Shown here piece by piece: positions 28,995 through 38,977 of a stretch of 64,000 nt of DNA. The stretch lies in contig BBDR01000023.1 in NCBI GenBank assembly GCA_001312405.1, forward strand, positions 4,659 to 68,658. Reading direction: 5' to 3'. Source of the stretch: Clostridium sp. NkU-1 (GTDB taxonomy: Bacteria > Bacillota_A > Clostridia > Lachnospirales > Lachnospiraceae). The position numbers and the translations under genes are program-made. Below the pieces are notes generated by a model. That model did no database searches, was not told the origin of the DNA, and saw only the letters and a list, made by a program, of their open reading frames with translations. Position 1 is the stretch's first letter; each line of letters starts with the position of its first letter.

Positions 28995-29040
28995 CGAGGC
29001 GGATTGCGAATATCCGCTTGACCAGGATAAGAACCTGATT

Positions 29041-29080
29041 GAGGGTGTCTCAGAGGAAAAATCGTCTTTGAGGCACCCTC
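29041..29080 (+). terminator. Hairpin after cbiN
   Basis: GAGGGTGTCTCA (29041-29052) pairs with TGAGGCACCCTC (29069-29080) with one G-T pair. Only a weak T-rich tail follows. Confidence 0.6.
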
Positions 29081-29229
29081 TTCCACCAGATTCTTAAGAT
29101 CTTTTCCAGGGCAACCCGCACTGAAATTTCCTGATTGCAATATTTATTATGTAAGCATTTCATTTACATTAATAATTGCGCCCAATATATTGGAATCATT
29201 GTTATAGTTACATTTATCAATTCTAGTCG

Positions 29230-29632
29230 TTATAAATCCTTGGTCTCCCAAATAGCTTTTGCATATGCTTTTAAACTTTTCTTTGACAGCTTCGATAAAC
29301 CAGGCTTCTTCTGATATTCCTCCATCGCTTCCTTGGCTGTTTTGTCTCCCTTTAAATATTTATCACATACTTCGCTCCCATAGATCGCTTTATCTTCCGA
29401 GGTTATCTTATTATTATAAATTTCAATTAAAGCTGTCATTGAGGAATCATTTCCTTGCTGGTCAATTTTTCCAGTCTTAAAATTCATAAATGACAGGCTG
29501 TGAAATTCTCCTGCATAGCCATCCTTACCATAAACACCCACCGGTGCCTGTTCCGATCATTAAAAATGCAGAAGAGCTGCTTCCTTTTGCATTACCCATT
29601 TTAAATTCACAAAGGCCGGTAAATAAATTCAT
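29230..29632 (-). CDS. Unidentified small protein, frame probably broken once
   Basis: Not recognised. The clear part (29230-29541) is 103 residues: Gly-rich start ([19 protein letters not shown]), then a helical, lysine-rich C-terminus ([21 protein letters not shown]). A break near 29535-29545 would join it to an upstream frame reading [21 protein letters not shown], with possible starts at 29599 or 29632. The ribosome sites are weak. It is read against the flanking genes and ends about 235 bases from cbiN. Could be a real orphan gene or the remnant of a larger one. Confidence 0.45.
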
Positions 29633-29693
29633 CCCTTTCTTATTCTACGGGAAAATGATATACTATTTCTATCTTTTATCAGAGGTGAAAAAA

Positions 29694-30450
29694 ATGAAAA
29701 AAATGATTTCTTGGAATGTAAACGGCCTTCGCGCCTGCGTGGAAAAGGGCTTTTTGGATTATTTTAACGAAGTGGATGCGGATGTATTCTGTATCCAGGA
29801 AAGCAAGCTTCAAAAGGGACAGATCGACCTTGATCTTCCCGGATATCATCAGTACTGGAATTATGCGGAAAAGAAAGGCTATTCCGGGACTGCCATATTT
29901 ACGAAGGAGGAGCCTTTGTCAGTGGATTATGGAATCGGCGCAGAGGAGCATGACAGGGAAGGCCGGGTGATCACAGCCGAATTTCCGGAATACTATGTGG
30001 TTACCTGCTATACCCCCAATTCCCAGAATGAACTGGCCCGTCTGCCTTACCGGATGACCTGGGAGGAGGCATTCCTTGCCTATTTAAAAGGGCTGGAGGA
30101 GAGAAAACCGGTAATTTTCTGCGGTGATTTAAATGTGGCCCATAAGGAAATCGATTTAAAAAAATCCTAAGACCAACCGGAAAAATGCAGGCTTTACCGA
30201 TGAAGAAAGGGAGAAATTTACCGTTCTTCTGGAAAACGGATTTATTGATACGTACCGTTATTTCTATCCGGAGCAGGAAGGCATATACTCCTGGTGGTCT
30301 TACCGGTTCAGTGCCAGACAGAAAAATGCAGGCTGGCGCATTGACTATTTCTGCGTTTCAGAAAGCTTAAAGGACAGGCTTTTAAGCGCGGACATCCATA
30401 CCCAGGTCTTAGGCTCCGACCACTGCCCTGTGGAGCTTGTGATCCGATAG
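29694..30450 (+). CDS. xth: Exodeoxyribonuclease III (AP endonuclease), frame broken once
   Basis: Repairs abasic sites and degrades 3' ends of duplex DNA; Mg2+-dependent, about 251 residues. Motifs: [15 protein letters not shown] (Asn ligand), [12 protein letters not shown] (catalytic Glu), [27 protein letters not shown] (Asp/Asn), [10 protein letters not shown], and the final catalytic GSDHCPVEL. Close to the Gram-positive ExoA form. The frame breaks at A7 (30158-30164); six A residues restore [21 protein letters not shown] lies upstream. It ends 30 bases before an ABC-F gene. Confidence 0.94.
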
Positions 30451-30480
30451 AGAGAACCAGACAGGAGAGAACGATAAGGA

Positions 30481-32295
30481 ATGAATTTACTGACCATTGA
30501 ACATTTAACTAAATCATATACGGAACGTCTGCTTTTTGACGATACCAGCTTCAGCATCAATGAAGGAGAAAAGATCGGGCTGATCGGCATTAACGGAACA
30601 GGAAAATCCACATTGCTTAGGATCGTGGCAGGTCTTGAGGAGCCGGATCAGGGGACCGTGGTAAAGGGGAGGAATTTAGATATCCGTTTTCTGTCCCAGA
30701 ATCCAGTGTTTCATGAAGGCGATACCATTTTAGAGAGCATTGTCCGGGACAATGAAGGGCATGAGCACGTCTGGGACCTGGAAAGCCAGGCAAAGGCTAT
30801 GCTGACCAGACTGGGATTTGCGGACTTTGATTCCAAGGTGGAGACCCTGTCAGGGGGACAGAGAAAACGGGTGGCATTAGTCAGTGTCCTCCTTGGGAAT
30901 AACGACTTACTGGTCCTTGACGAGCCTACCAACCACCTGGACAGCAGTATGGCGGAATGGCTTGAAGATTATCTGAGGCGCTTTCGAGGGGCGCTTTTAA
31001 TGGTGACCCATGACCGGTACTTTTTAGACAGCGTGACCAACCGGATTGTGGAGCTTGATAAGGGGAAGCTTTATAACTATCAGGAGAATTATGAAGGCTA
31101 TCTAAAGCTGAAGGCAGAGCGTATGGACATGGAAGCGGCCACAGAGCGGAAGCGGCAGTCTCTTCTTAAGGTGGAGCTTGAATGGATGCAGCGGGGAGCC
31201 AGGGCCCGTTCTACCAAGCAGAAGGCCCATATCCAGCGTTATGAGGCCCTTCGTGACCAGAAGGGAATTGAGATCGATCAGACGGTGGAACTGGATTCCG
31301 TTTCAAGCCGCCTGGGGCGTACCACGGTGGAGCTTAATGATATCACCAAAGCCTTTGGGGAAAAGGTGCTGATGAAGGACTTTTCCTATATTTTCTTAAA
31401 AAAATGACCGCATCGGCATCATTGGACCTAACGGAAGCGGTAAATCCACCTTGATGAAGATCATTGCAGGGTGGCTGGATCCTGACGCCGGAACGGTCAC
31501 CATAGGGCAGACCGTAAAAATGGGATATTTTTCACAGGAAAGCGAAGACATGGATGGCAGCGTAAAGGTCATTGACTATATCCGGGACGTGGCGGAGTAC
31601 GTAAAAACAAAGGATGGAAGCATCAGCGCTTCTCAGATGCTGGAACGCTTTCTGTTTCCTTCAAGCGTCCAGTACACCACTGTCAGCAAGCTGTCCGGCG
31701 GGGAGAAAAGAAGGCTTTATCTGCTCCGGATCCTGATGGAAGCGCCCAATGTGCTTTTGCTTGACGAGCCGACCAATGATCTGGATATTCAGACTTTGAC
31801 TATTTTAGAGGATTATCTTGACAGCTTCCAGGGGATTGTGGTAACGGTTTCCCATGACCGCTATTTTCTGGACCGGGTGGTACGCCGGATCTTTGCCTTT
31901 GAGGGACAGGGTCAGGTGGCCCAGTATGAGGGTGGCTTTACCGATTATCAGGCGGCTTTTCAGGAGAAATATCCGGAAGCCTTCCAGGCCAGGATGAGGA
32001 ATTTTCAAAAAGTCCGGAGGCTTCTGAGAAAAAGGGCAAGGAAAAACCAAAGGGAGAGCGGAAGCTTAAATTCTCCTTTAAGGAACAGAGAGAATGGGAA
32101 ACCATTGAAGAAGATCTGGCGGCTCTGGAAGAGAAGATCGAGGCTCTGGACAAGCAGATGGGAGAAGCTGCCAGCGATTACAGCAGGCTGAATGCGCTGA
32201 TGGAGGAAAAGACAGAGCAGGAAAGGCTGCTGGAGGAGAAGATGGAGCGGTGGATGTATTTAAACGACCTGGCAGAACAGATTGAGAATCAATAA
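30481..32295 (+). CDS. ABC-F ATPase (Uup-like), frame broken twice
   Basis: Duplicated soluble ABC ATPase of about 605 residues. Domain 1: Walker A GINGTGKST, signature TLSGGQRKRVAL, Walker B LLVLDEPTNHLD. Linker with QRGARARSTKQKAHIQRYEAL. Domain 2: Walker A GPNGSGKST, signature KLSGGEKRRLYLL, Walker B VLLLDEPTNDLD. The C-terminal tail is a charged coiled coil (EEDLAALEEKIEALDKQM), the Uup-type DNA- or RNA-binding extension. Breaks: A7 (31398-31404) and one missing base near 31983. Likely acts on the ribosome or branched nucleic acids. The second paralogue in this window (23979-25618) belongs to a different subgroup. Confidence 0.9.
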
Positions 32296-32360
32296 GAATC
32301 ACAGTAAAAGGAGCAGAAGCTAACCCGGAATCGGATCAAGAGACGGAGGAGACAAGCGAT

Positions 32361-34196
32361 ATGGAACAGTACAGGATTGCAAAGCATGAGATGGGAACCT
32401 ATCCTATGGGGCTATCAAAGGTATCCGGCGGAATCCGCCTTTGTGTGGCTGCAGAAGGGGAGAAATGCAGGGTCCTTATTTTTAAGGCAGGAGAGGAAAC
32501 GCCGGTCCAGACCATTTCCTTTCCGGCAGAGTTAAGAAAAGGCGATGTATGGAGCATGACTGTTCTGGGAGAGGATTTTAACAATCTGGAATACTGCTAT
32601 GAAATCGATGGAAAGCTGTTTTCTGATCCTTATGGAAAGCGTTTTACCGGACGGGAGGTATGGGGGGATTTTGAACACGCGTCAACCCTTTTAAGAACTC
32701 CCATTGAGTTTGTTGATTTTGACTGGGAAGAGGACAAGCTTCCTCAGATTCCATATGAGGACAGTATCATATACAGGCTCCATAACCGGGGATTTACAAA
32801 GCATGCCTCTTCCAAAGTAAAGCATAAAGGAACCTTTGATGCCTTGCGGGAGAAGATCCCTTACTTAAAAGAACTGGGTATTACAGCGGTGGAGCTGATG
32901 CCGGTAAATGAGTTTTCCGAGGTCATTATGCCAGAACACGTGTATGGAAATCCTTTTGGTGTGGATAAACCTGTTGGGAAATTGAATTATTGGGGATATA
33001 CCTCAGGCTATTATTTTGCTCCAAAGGCTTCTTACGCTTCCAAGAAGAATCCGGCCCTGGAGTTTAAAAGCCTTGTAAAGGCACTTCATAAGGAGGGGCT
33101 GGAAGTGATCGTGGAGCTTTTCTTTACCGGAAAGGAACCGCCTTCTTTGGTTCTTGACGCGGTCCGGTTCTGGGCGGATGAATTCCATGTGGACGGGATT
33201 CATCTGGTGGGGACCCTGCCCTTAGACCTCCCCCGCCGGGATCCCTATTTAAGCCGCATCAAGCTATTTGCCATATCCTGGGATACAGCCTCTGAAGGTA
33301 AGATTAAGCACTTGGGCGAGTATAATGACGGCTTTCTGGTGGATATGCGCCGGGTATTAAAGGGGGACGAGGAACAGATGAATAATCTTGCCTTCCGTAC
33401 CAGGAGAAATCCGGCCGGGTACGGCGTCGTCAATTATATGGCCAATACCAACGGGTTTCCCATGATGGATATGGTGTCCTATGATACCAAACATAATGAG
33501 AAAAACGGAGAGAAGAACCATGATGGCAGTCCCTATAATTATTCCTGGAACTGCGGAGTTGAGGGTCCCACAAAGCGGAAAAAGGTGATGGAGCTTCGGA
33601 AAAAGCAGCTGCGCAACGCATTCCTTCTTTTGCTTCTGAGCCAGGGAACGCCCCTTATTATGGCTGGAGATGAGTTCGGCAATTCCCAGTCAGGCAATAA
33701 TAATGCATACTGCCAGGATAATGAGGTGTCATGGTTAAACTGGAATCTGGTCAGGACAAACCGGGATCTCCTGGAGTTTGTAAAAGCAGTGATCGCCTTT
33801 CGAAAGGCCCATCCGGTGTTCCATATGCCGAAGGAGCCAAGGATCATGGATTATCTGGCGTGCGGGTTTCCGGATGTTTCCTATCATGGAGTAAAGGCAT
33901 GGTGCCCGGAATTTGATAATTTCCGGCGCCAGCTTGGAATCTTTTACTGCGGGGAATATGGAAGAAAACCGGATGGAACCGCTGATGACAACTTTTATGT
34001 GGCTTATAACATGCACTGGGAACCTCATGAATTTGATCTTCCCAACCTGCCTAAGAAGGAACAATGGCATGTGGTCTTTCATACGGATAAAGGAGAAGCA
34101 AACGGCATGTACCCGGAAGGAAAGGAGCCTGCGGCAGGAGGGAAACGGTTTCTGGTTCCGCCAAGGTCCATTGTGGTGTTTATGGGTAAGAAATAA
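32361..34196 (+). CDS. GH13-family (isoamylase/GlgX-like) protein lacking catalytic residues
   Basis: A 611-residue cytosolic protein with an N-terminal CBM48-like domain (1-110) and an alpha-amylase-type barrel. Overall similarity to isoamylase/GlgX is visible in KEDGI-like IPYEDSIIYRLHNRGFTKH, LKELGITAVELMPVNEF, YWGYTSGYYFAPKASYA, and SQGTPLIMAGDEFGNSQSGNNNAYCQD. The four catalytic regions are altered: region I reads LEVIVELFFTG (no DVVxNH), region II FHVDGIHLVG instead of GFRFD (nucleophile Asp and Arg lost), region III LFAISWD instead of AEPWD (acid/base Glu lost), region IV MANTNGFP instead of AHDGF. Function is therefore probably not hydrolysis; glycogen binding or regulation is possible. 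The frame is intact. Confidence 0.85.
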   Translation: MEQYRIAKHEMGTYPMGLSKVSGGIRLCVAAEGEKCRVLIFKAGEETPVQTISFPAELRKGDVWSMTVLGEDFNNLEYCYEIDGKLFSDPYGKRFTGREVWGDFEHASTLLRTPIEFVDFDWEEDKLPQIPYEDSIIYRLHNRGFTKHASSKVKHKGTFDALREKIPYLKELGITAVELMPVNEFSEVIMPEHVYGNPFGVDKPVGKLNYWGYTSGYYFAPKASYASKKNPALEFKSLVKALHKEGLEVIVELFFTGKEPPSLVLDAVRFWADEFHVDGIHLVGTLPLDLPRRDPYLSRIKLFAISWDTASEGKIKHLGEYNDGFLVDMRRVLKGDEEQMNNLAFRTRRNPAGYGVVNYMANTNGFPMMDMVSYDTKHNEKNGEKNHDGSPYNYSWNCGVEGPTKRKKVMELRKKQLRNAFLLLLLSQGTPLIMAGDEFGNSQSGNNNAYCQDNEVSWLNWNLVRTNRDLLEFVKAVIAFRKAHPVFHMPKEPRIMDYLACGFPDVSYHGVKAWCPEFDNFRRQLGIFYCGEYGRKPDGTADDNFYVAYNMHWEPHEFDLPNLPKKEQWHVVFHTDKGEANGMYPEGKEPAAGGKRFLVPPRSIVVFMGKK

Positions 34197-34238
34197 ACAG
34201 TGGTATTTGAAAAGTTAATTTACGGTTACGATGTTTTT

Positions 34239-34270
34239 GAGGGCAGTCAATCAGATTGCCCTCATTTTTT
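34239..34270 (+). terminator. Terminator after the GH13-like gene
   Basis: GAGGGCA (34239-34245) and TGCCCTC (34257-34263) form a stem followed by ATTTTTTG. Confidence 0.85.
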
Positions 34271-34510
34271 GTTTTTTTTACCTGGCATGAGCAACCCGTT
34301 CGTTAGATTTTTAAGTCTGATTTTTGGAGGACAGTTTATTCCCTGGTGTGTTTTCTTCTGCGTTTTTTTCAGAGAAGGCTGCATGGCAGCGTATATTCTT
34401 GACAACTTCTTGACATGGTCCCTTTTCATTTTGACACCGTCTTGATTTTTTTCTCTGATATGATTGTGAGCATAGGGATAAGAAAAATAAAAGGATCAGG
34501 AGATGAAATC
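34271..34510. other. Leader region of the kdp operon
   Basis: About 240 T-rich bases. They should contain the kdp promoter and KdpE site. Two TTGACA-like hexamers occur (near 34408 and 34430), but no -10 at a proper distance is convincing. I see no c-di-AMP riboswitch. Confidence 0.35.
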
Positions 34511-34600
34511 ATGGGAGCTGTTTTGATGCTGGTAAGCATTATCGGTGTTTTATTGTTAATTTATTTATTTTACATTTTATTTCGAGGTGACCGGTTATGA
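34511..34600 (+). CDS. kdpF: KdpF-like small membrane peptide
   Basis: A 29-residue peptide, [19 protein letters not shown] followed by [10 protein letters not shown], a single membrane helix with a short basic end. Size, position directly before kdpA and the 4-base overlap with it match KdpF, which stabilises the KdpABC pump. ATCAGGAGATGAAATC gives a good ribosome site. Confidence 0.8.
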   Translation: MGAVLMLVSIIGVLLLIYLFYILFRGDRL

Positions 34601-36282
34601 GCCATATTGTTATGCAGGATATATTTTATATTGCTGTTTTAGTTGGATTGTCCATTCCTCTTGGGATTTATATATACAAGGTTATGACAGGGCAAAAGGT
34701 TTTTCTGACTCCTGCCCTTGCCCCTGTGGAAAAAGGGATTTATAAGCTTATGGGCATTTCCTCCGGGGAAGAGATGAATGCAGGAAAGTATGTGCTTTCT
34801 GTTTTATTATTCAGCGGAACAGGATTTGTTTTTCTTTTTGGTTTATTGATGCTTCAGGGAGCTTTGCCATTTAATCCGGAAGGGCTGAAAGGAACCAGCT
34901 GGCATCTGGCTTTTAACACAGCCGCCAGCTTTATTTCAAACACCAACTGGCAATCCTATTCAGGTGAATCCACTCTGTCCTATTTCACCCAGTTTTCAGG
35001 TCTTGCCGTCCAGAACTTTGTGTCAGCGGCAACGGGAATTGCCGTTCTCTTTGCCCTGATCAGAGGATTTGTTTTGAAGCAGAAAAAGACCATTGGGAAT
35101 TTTTGGGCAGATCTGGTAAGGTCCACGCTTTACATTCTGATCCCGCTTTCCTTTCTCGTGGCTTTGCTGCTTGTTTCCCAGGGTGTTGTTCAGACATTTG
35201 GCCCCTATAAAGAAGTTGCCATGCTGGAAAATGGGGCCTTGCAGACCATTCCCTTAGGCCCTGCCGCAAGCCAGATTGCCATCAAACAGCTTGGTACAAA
35301 CGGGGGCGGCTTCTTTGGGATGAACTCTGCATTTCCTCTTGAGAATCCAACCGCCTTCTCCAACCTGATTCAGGCTTTGTCCATTCTGCTGATTCCTGCG
35401 GCCCTTTGCGTAAGTTTTGGAAGGGCAGTAAAAGATGGAAGGCAGGGGCGGTCGATCTACATGACTATGATGATTTTCTTTATAGCTGCCCTTGCTGCAA
35501 CAACCATCAGCGAACAGTTTGGGGCGCCTGTGTTTGAACACGCGGCAGCCTCCGGCAGCATGGAGGGCAAGGAGGTGGTTCACGGCGTCGGCGCTTCCTC
35601 TTTATGGGCGGTGGTGACCACGGCGGCATCAAACGGTTCTGTGAACGCCATGCATGACAGCCTTACTCCCCTTGGGGGAATGGTTTCCATGTTTCTCATG
35701 CAGCTTGGGGAAATTGTATTTGGCGGCGTGGGAAGCGGACTTTACGGAATGCTTGCCTTTGTGCTCCTTACAGTATTTATTGCAGGCTTGATGGTTGGCC
35801 GGACCCCGGAGTATCTGGGGAAAAAGGTAGAGCCCTTTGATATGAAAATGGTTTGCTTAATTGTCCTTGTCCCCCCGCTATTAACGCTTCTGGGGACTTC
35901 CGCTGCCGTCTCCATGCCAGGTGCCCGGTCATGGCTGACCAATTCAGGAGCTCATGGATTTTCGGAGATCTTGTATGCCTTTTCTTCCATGGCTAATAAC
36001 AACGGCAGCTCCTTTGGAGGATTTTACGGAAACACCCCGTTTACAAATATTTTAGGCGGGATCATAATGCTGATGGTCCGGTTCATTCCCATGACAGCTG
36101 TCATTTTCCTTGCTGGTAATATGGGGAAGAAAAAGGCTGTTGCCGTCAGCGAGGGCACATTATCCACCAGCAATGGCATATTTGTGGGACTTTTGATCGG
36201 AGTTATCCTCATCATAGGCGCGCTGAGCTTTTTACCGGCGCTGGCTCTTGGCCCGATTGCCGATTTCTTTACAATGCAGTGA
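34597..36282 (+). CDS. kdpA: K+-transporting ATPase subunit KdpA
   Basis: Potassium-binding, channel-like subunit of the high-affinity KdpFABC pump; 561 residues with about ten helices. The four selectivity-filter loops are visible: [49 protein letters not shown] and [17 protein letters not shown]. The gene is intact and overlaps kdpF by four bases. Kdp is normally induced by low potassium through KdpDE, encoded downstream. Confidence 0.97.
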   Translation: MSHIVMQDIFYIAVLVGLSIPLGIYIYKVMTGQKVFLTPALAPVEKGIYKLMGISSGEEMNAGKYVLSVLLFSGTGFVFLFGLLMLQGALPFNPEGLKGTSWHLAFNTAASFISNTNWQSYSGESTLSYFTQFSGLAVQNFVSAATGIAVLFALIRGFVLKQKKTIGNFWADLVRSTLYILIPLSFLVALLLVSQGVVQTFGPYKEVAMLENGALQTIPLGPAASQIAIKQLGTNGGGFFGMNSAFPLENPTAFSNLIQALSILLIPAALCVSFGRAVKDGRQGRSIYMTMMIFFIAALAATTISEQFGAPVFEHAAASGSMEGKEVVHGVGASSLWAVVTTAASNGSVNAMHDSLTPLGGMVSMFLMQLGEIVFGGVGSGLYGMLAFVLLTVFIAGLMVGRTPEYLGKKVEPFDMKMVCLIVLVPPLLTLLGTSAAVSMPGARSWLTNSGAHGFSEILYAFSSMANNNGSSFGGFYGNTPFTNILGGIIMLMVRFIPMTAVIFLAGNMGKKKAVAVSEGTLSTSNGIFVGLLIGVILIIGALSFLPALALGPIADFFTMQ

Positions 36283-36297
36283 CAGAAGGTGATTAAA

Positions 36298-38358
36298 ATG
36301 GAAAAAAAGAGTGTTGACAAGAGCATCTTTTATGATGCGCTGAGACAGTCCTTTGTTAAGCTGTCTCCCAGGGTGCAGGTGAAAAATCCTGTTATGCTGG
36401 TAGTTTTTACAGGAGCGGTCCTGACCGGTGTTTTGTATATTTTTTTCCTTTGCAGGTCTTAAGGAAGAAAATTCGGGTTATACCTTAACCATATCCCTGA
36501 TTTTATGGTTTACTGTTCTGTTTGCCAACTTTGCGGAAGCCATTGCAGAGGGGCGTGGACGGGCACAGGCAGACAGTCTGCGCAGTGCCAAAAAAAGACG
36601 TAAAGGCAAGAAAACTGAAAACGCCATCCAATATAGACGATTATACTGAGGTTCTTTCCAATACCCTGAAAAAGGGAGATATTGTATATGTCAGGGCAGG
36701 GGAGCAGATCCCAATGGATGGGGAAGTGATGGATGGGGCAGCCTCTGTGGACGAAAGCGCTATTACCGGGGAATCAGCCCCGGTCATCCGGGAATCCGGC
36801 GGCGACCGAAGTGCTGTAACAGGGGGAACTACCCTGGTGTCTGACTGGCTGATCATCGAAGTAACGGCGGAAGCAGGAGAAAGCTTCCTTGATAAGATGA
36901 TATCCATGGTGGAAGGTGCATCCAGAAAGAAAACTCCTAATGAAGTGGCTTTGCAGATTTTGCTCATAACCCTTACCATCATCTTTCTTGTGGTTACGGC
37001 AGCCTTGCGGCCTTTTACCGGCTTTGCAAGCCTTCAGGCAGGATCTGGCTCCGCCATTTCCATCACCAATGTCATTGCCCTTTTGGTATGCCTTGCGCCT
37101 ACTACCATTGGCGCGCTCCTATCCTCCATCGGCATTGCAGGCATGAGCCGCTTAAATCAGGCAAATGTTCTGGCAATGAGCGGGCGGGCCATTGAAGCTG
37201 CCGGGGATGTGGATGTACTGCTACTTGATAAGACTGGGACCATTACCTTGGGAAACCGCCAGGCAAGCGAATTTCTGCCGGTGGCCCGCGTCACGGAGCA
37301 GGAGCTTGCCGATTCGGCCCAGCTTTCTTCTCTTGCAGACCAGACAGCGGAAGGAAGAAGCATTGTGGTTCTGGCAAAGGAACGGTTTGGGATACGGGGC
37401 AGGGAGCTTTCAGCCTGGGTGCAAGCTTTGTGGAATTTACAGCAAAAACAAGGATGAGCGGCATCGACTATCAGGGAAACGAGATCCGGAAAGGCGCTGC
37501 TGATACCATCAAAGCCTATGTGCTGGAAAAGGGAGGAAATTACCCGGAGGAATGTGAGAAGCTTGTAAAGCGTGTTGCTGAGGCAGGAGGTACTCCTCTT
37601 GTGGTGGCAAAAAAAACAATCAGGTGATGGGCGTGGTCTATTTAAAGGACATCGTGAAAAACGGTGTAAAAGAACGTTTTGAAGATCTGCGCAAAATGGG
37701 CATCAAGACCATTATGATCACCGGTGACAATCCCATGACGGCAGCGGCTATCGCTGCAGAAGCGGGTGTTGATGACTTTCTTGCGGAGGCTACGCCGGAA
37801 GCAAAACTGGCCTCATCCGTGATTACCAGGCCAAAGGCCATCTGGTTGCCATGACCGGAGACGGTACGAATGATGCTCCTGCCCTGGCACAGGCTGATGT
37901 TGCGGTGGCCATGAATTCAGGGACCCAGGCTGCCAAGGAGGCAGGAAACATGGTGGATTTAGACTCCAGTCCTACCAAGCTCATCGATATTGTCCGGATC
38001 GGCAAGCAGCTTTTGATGACTAGGGGCTCTTTGACGACCTTTAGTGTGGCAAACGATGTGGCAAAGTATTTTGCCATTATTCCTGTATTGTTTTTCGGCA
38101 TTTATCCACAGCTGGAAGCCCTGAATTTTATGGGCCTGACCAGCGCCAAAAGTGCCATGCTTTCAGCGATCATTTATAATGCGCTGATCATTATTGCACT
38201 GATTCCTCTGGCTCTTAAAGGGGTTAAATACCGGGAGCTGCCGGCTGAAAAGCTGCTGACAAGAAACCTGTTGGTCTATGGCCTGGGCGGGATCTGCGCG
38301 CCTTTTTTTCGCAATCAAGCTGATCGATATGATTCTGGCCGCGTGCGGTCTTGTGTGA
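36298..38358 (+). CDS. kdpB: K+-transporting P-type ATPase subunit KdpB, frame broken about six times
   Basis: Catalytic P-type ATPase of Kdp, about 686 residues when joined. The phosphorylation motif is [13 protein letters not shown]; the actuator loop reads [15 protein letters not shown]; the hinge is [34 protein letters not shown] lies in the membrane part. Breaks: T7 (36440-36446), A7 (36590-36596), a C missing near 37414, an A run off by one or two (37609-37616), an A missing near 37814 and T7 (38303-38309). It is the most damaged gene in the window, yet every segment aligns with KdpB once repaired. It follows kdpA by 15 bases. Confidence 0.93.
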
Positions 38359-38372
38359 GGTAAATAGAAACT

Positions 38373-38948
38373 ATGAAAATCATGAAATTATTCAGAACCG
38401 CTGTTGTATGCTTTGGCATAATGACCATATTGTGCGGTATCATTTATACGGCTGCAGTTACGGAGGCTGCCCAGCTGCTGTTTCCGGATCAGGCAAACGG
38501 CAGCATGATCCTTGCCGCCCAAAAGGATGGAACACAAAAGGAATATGGATCCCAGTTGCTGGCCCAGGAGTTTACAAAGCCCCAATATCTTATTGGAAGG
38601 CCCTCCGGCGTGTCAAACCTTTCTCCTGTCAGCAAAGAGCAGCAGACCCTTGTTTTGGAACGCATAAACTGGTGGCATTCCTTTGATCCCGGCAATCAGG
38701 AAGATATTCCCATGGATCTGGTTACGGCATCAGGAAGCGGCGTTGATCCTCACATTTCCCCTGAAGCGGCAGAATACCAGGTGGCAAGGATTGCAGCCGC
38801 CAGGAATTTGACAGAGGATGAAGTGAGAGGCATTATTAAGACCTGTACAAAGGGGCGCTTTCTTGGATTTATCGGTGAACCGGGCGTCAATGTTTTAAAA
38901 GTGAATTTAGCTCTTGATGGTTTGCTGCAGATAAAAAAGGTGGTATGA
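38373..38948 (+). CDS. kdpC: K+-transporting ATPase subunit KdpC
   Basis: Single-span accessory subunit, 191 residues. One N-terminal helix (FRTAVVCFGIMTILCGIIYTAAV), then the periplasm-like outside domain with FTKPQYLIGRPSGVSNLSP and the conserved DLVTASGSGVDPHISPEAAEYQVARIA. Intact. It follows kdpB by 14 bases. Confidence 0.96.
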   Translation: MKIMKLFRTAVVCFGIMTILCGIIYTAAVTEAAQLLFPDQANGSMILAAQKDGTQKEYGSQLLAQEFTKPQYLIGRPSGVSNLSPVSKEQQTLVLERINWWHSFDPGNQEDIPMDLVTASGSGVDPHISPEAAEYQVARIAAARNLTEDEVRGIIKTCTKGRFLGFIGEPGVNVLKVNLALDGLLQIKKVV

Positions 38949-38977
38949 TATCTAAAAAGTAAGGTGGTGGTACATGG

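Noticed and set aside
34271..34510. c-di-AMP or other riboswitch before kdp
   Set aside because: The sequence is T-rich and I found none of the conserved c-di-AMP riboswitch elements or a stable multi-stem structure.
36298..38358. kdpB as a decayed pseudogene
   Set aside because: Six breaks look severe, but all conserved P-type ATPase motifs remain and the flanking kdp genes are intact or repairable in the same way, so sequence error is more likely.
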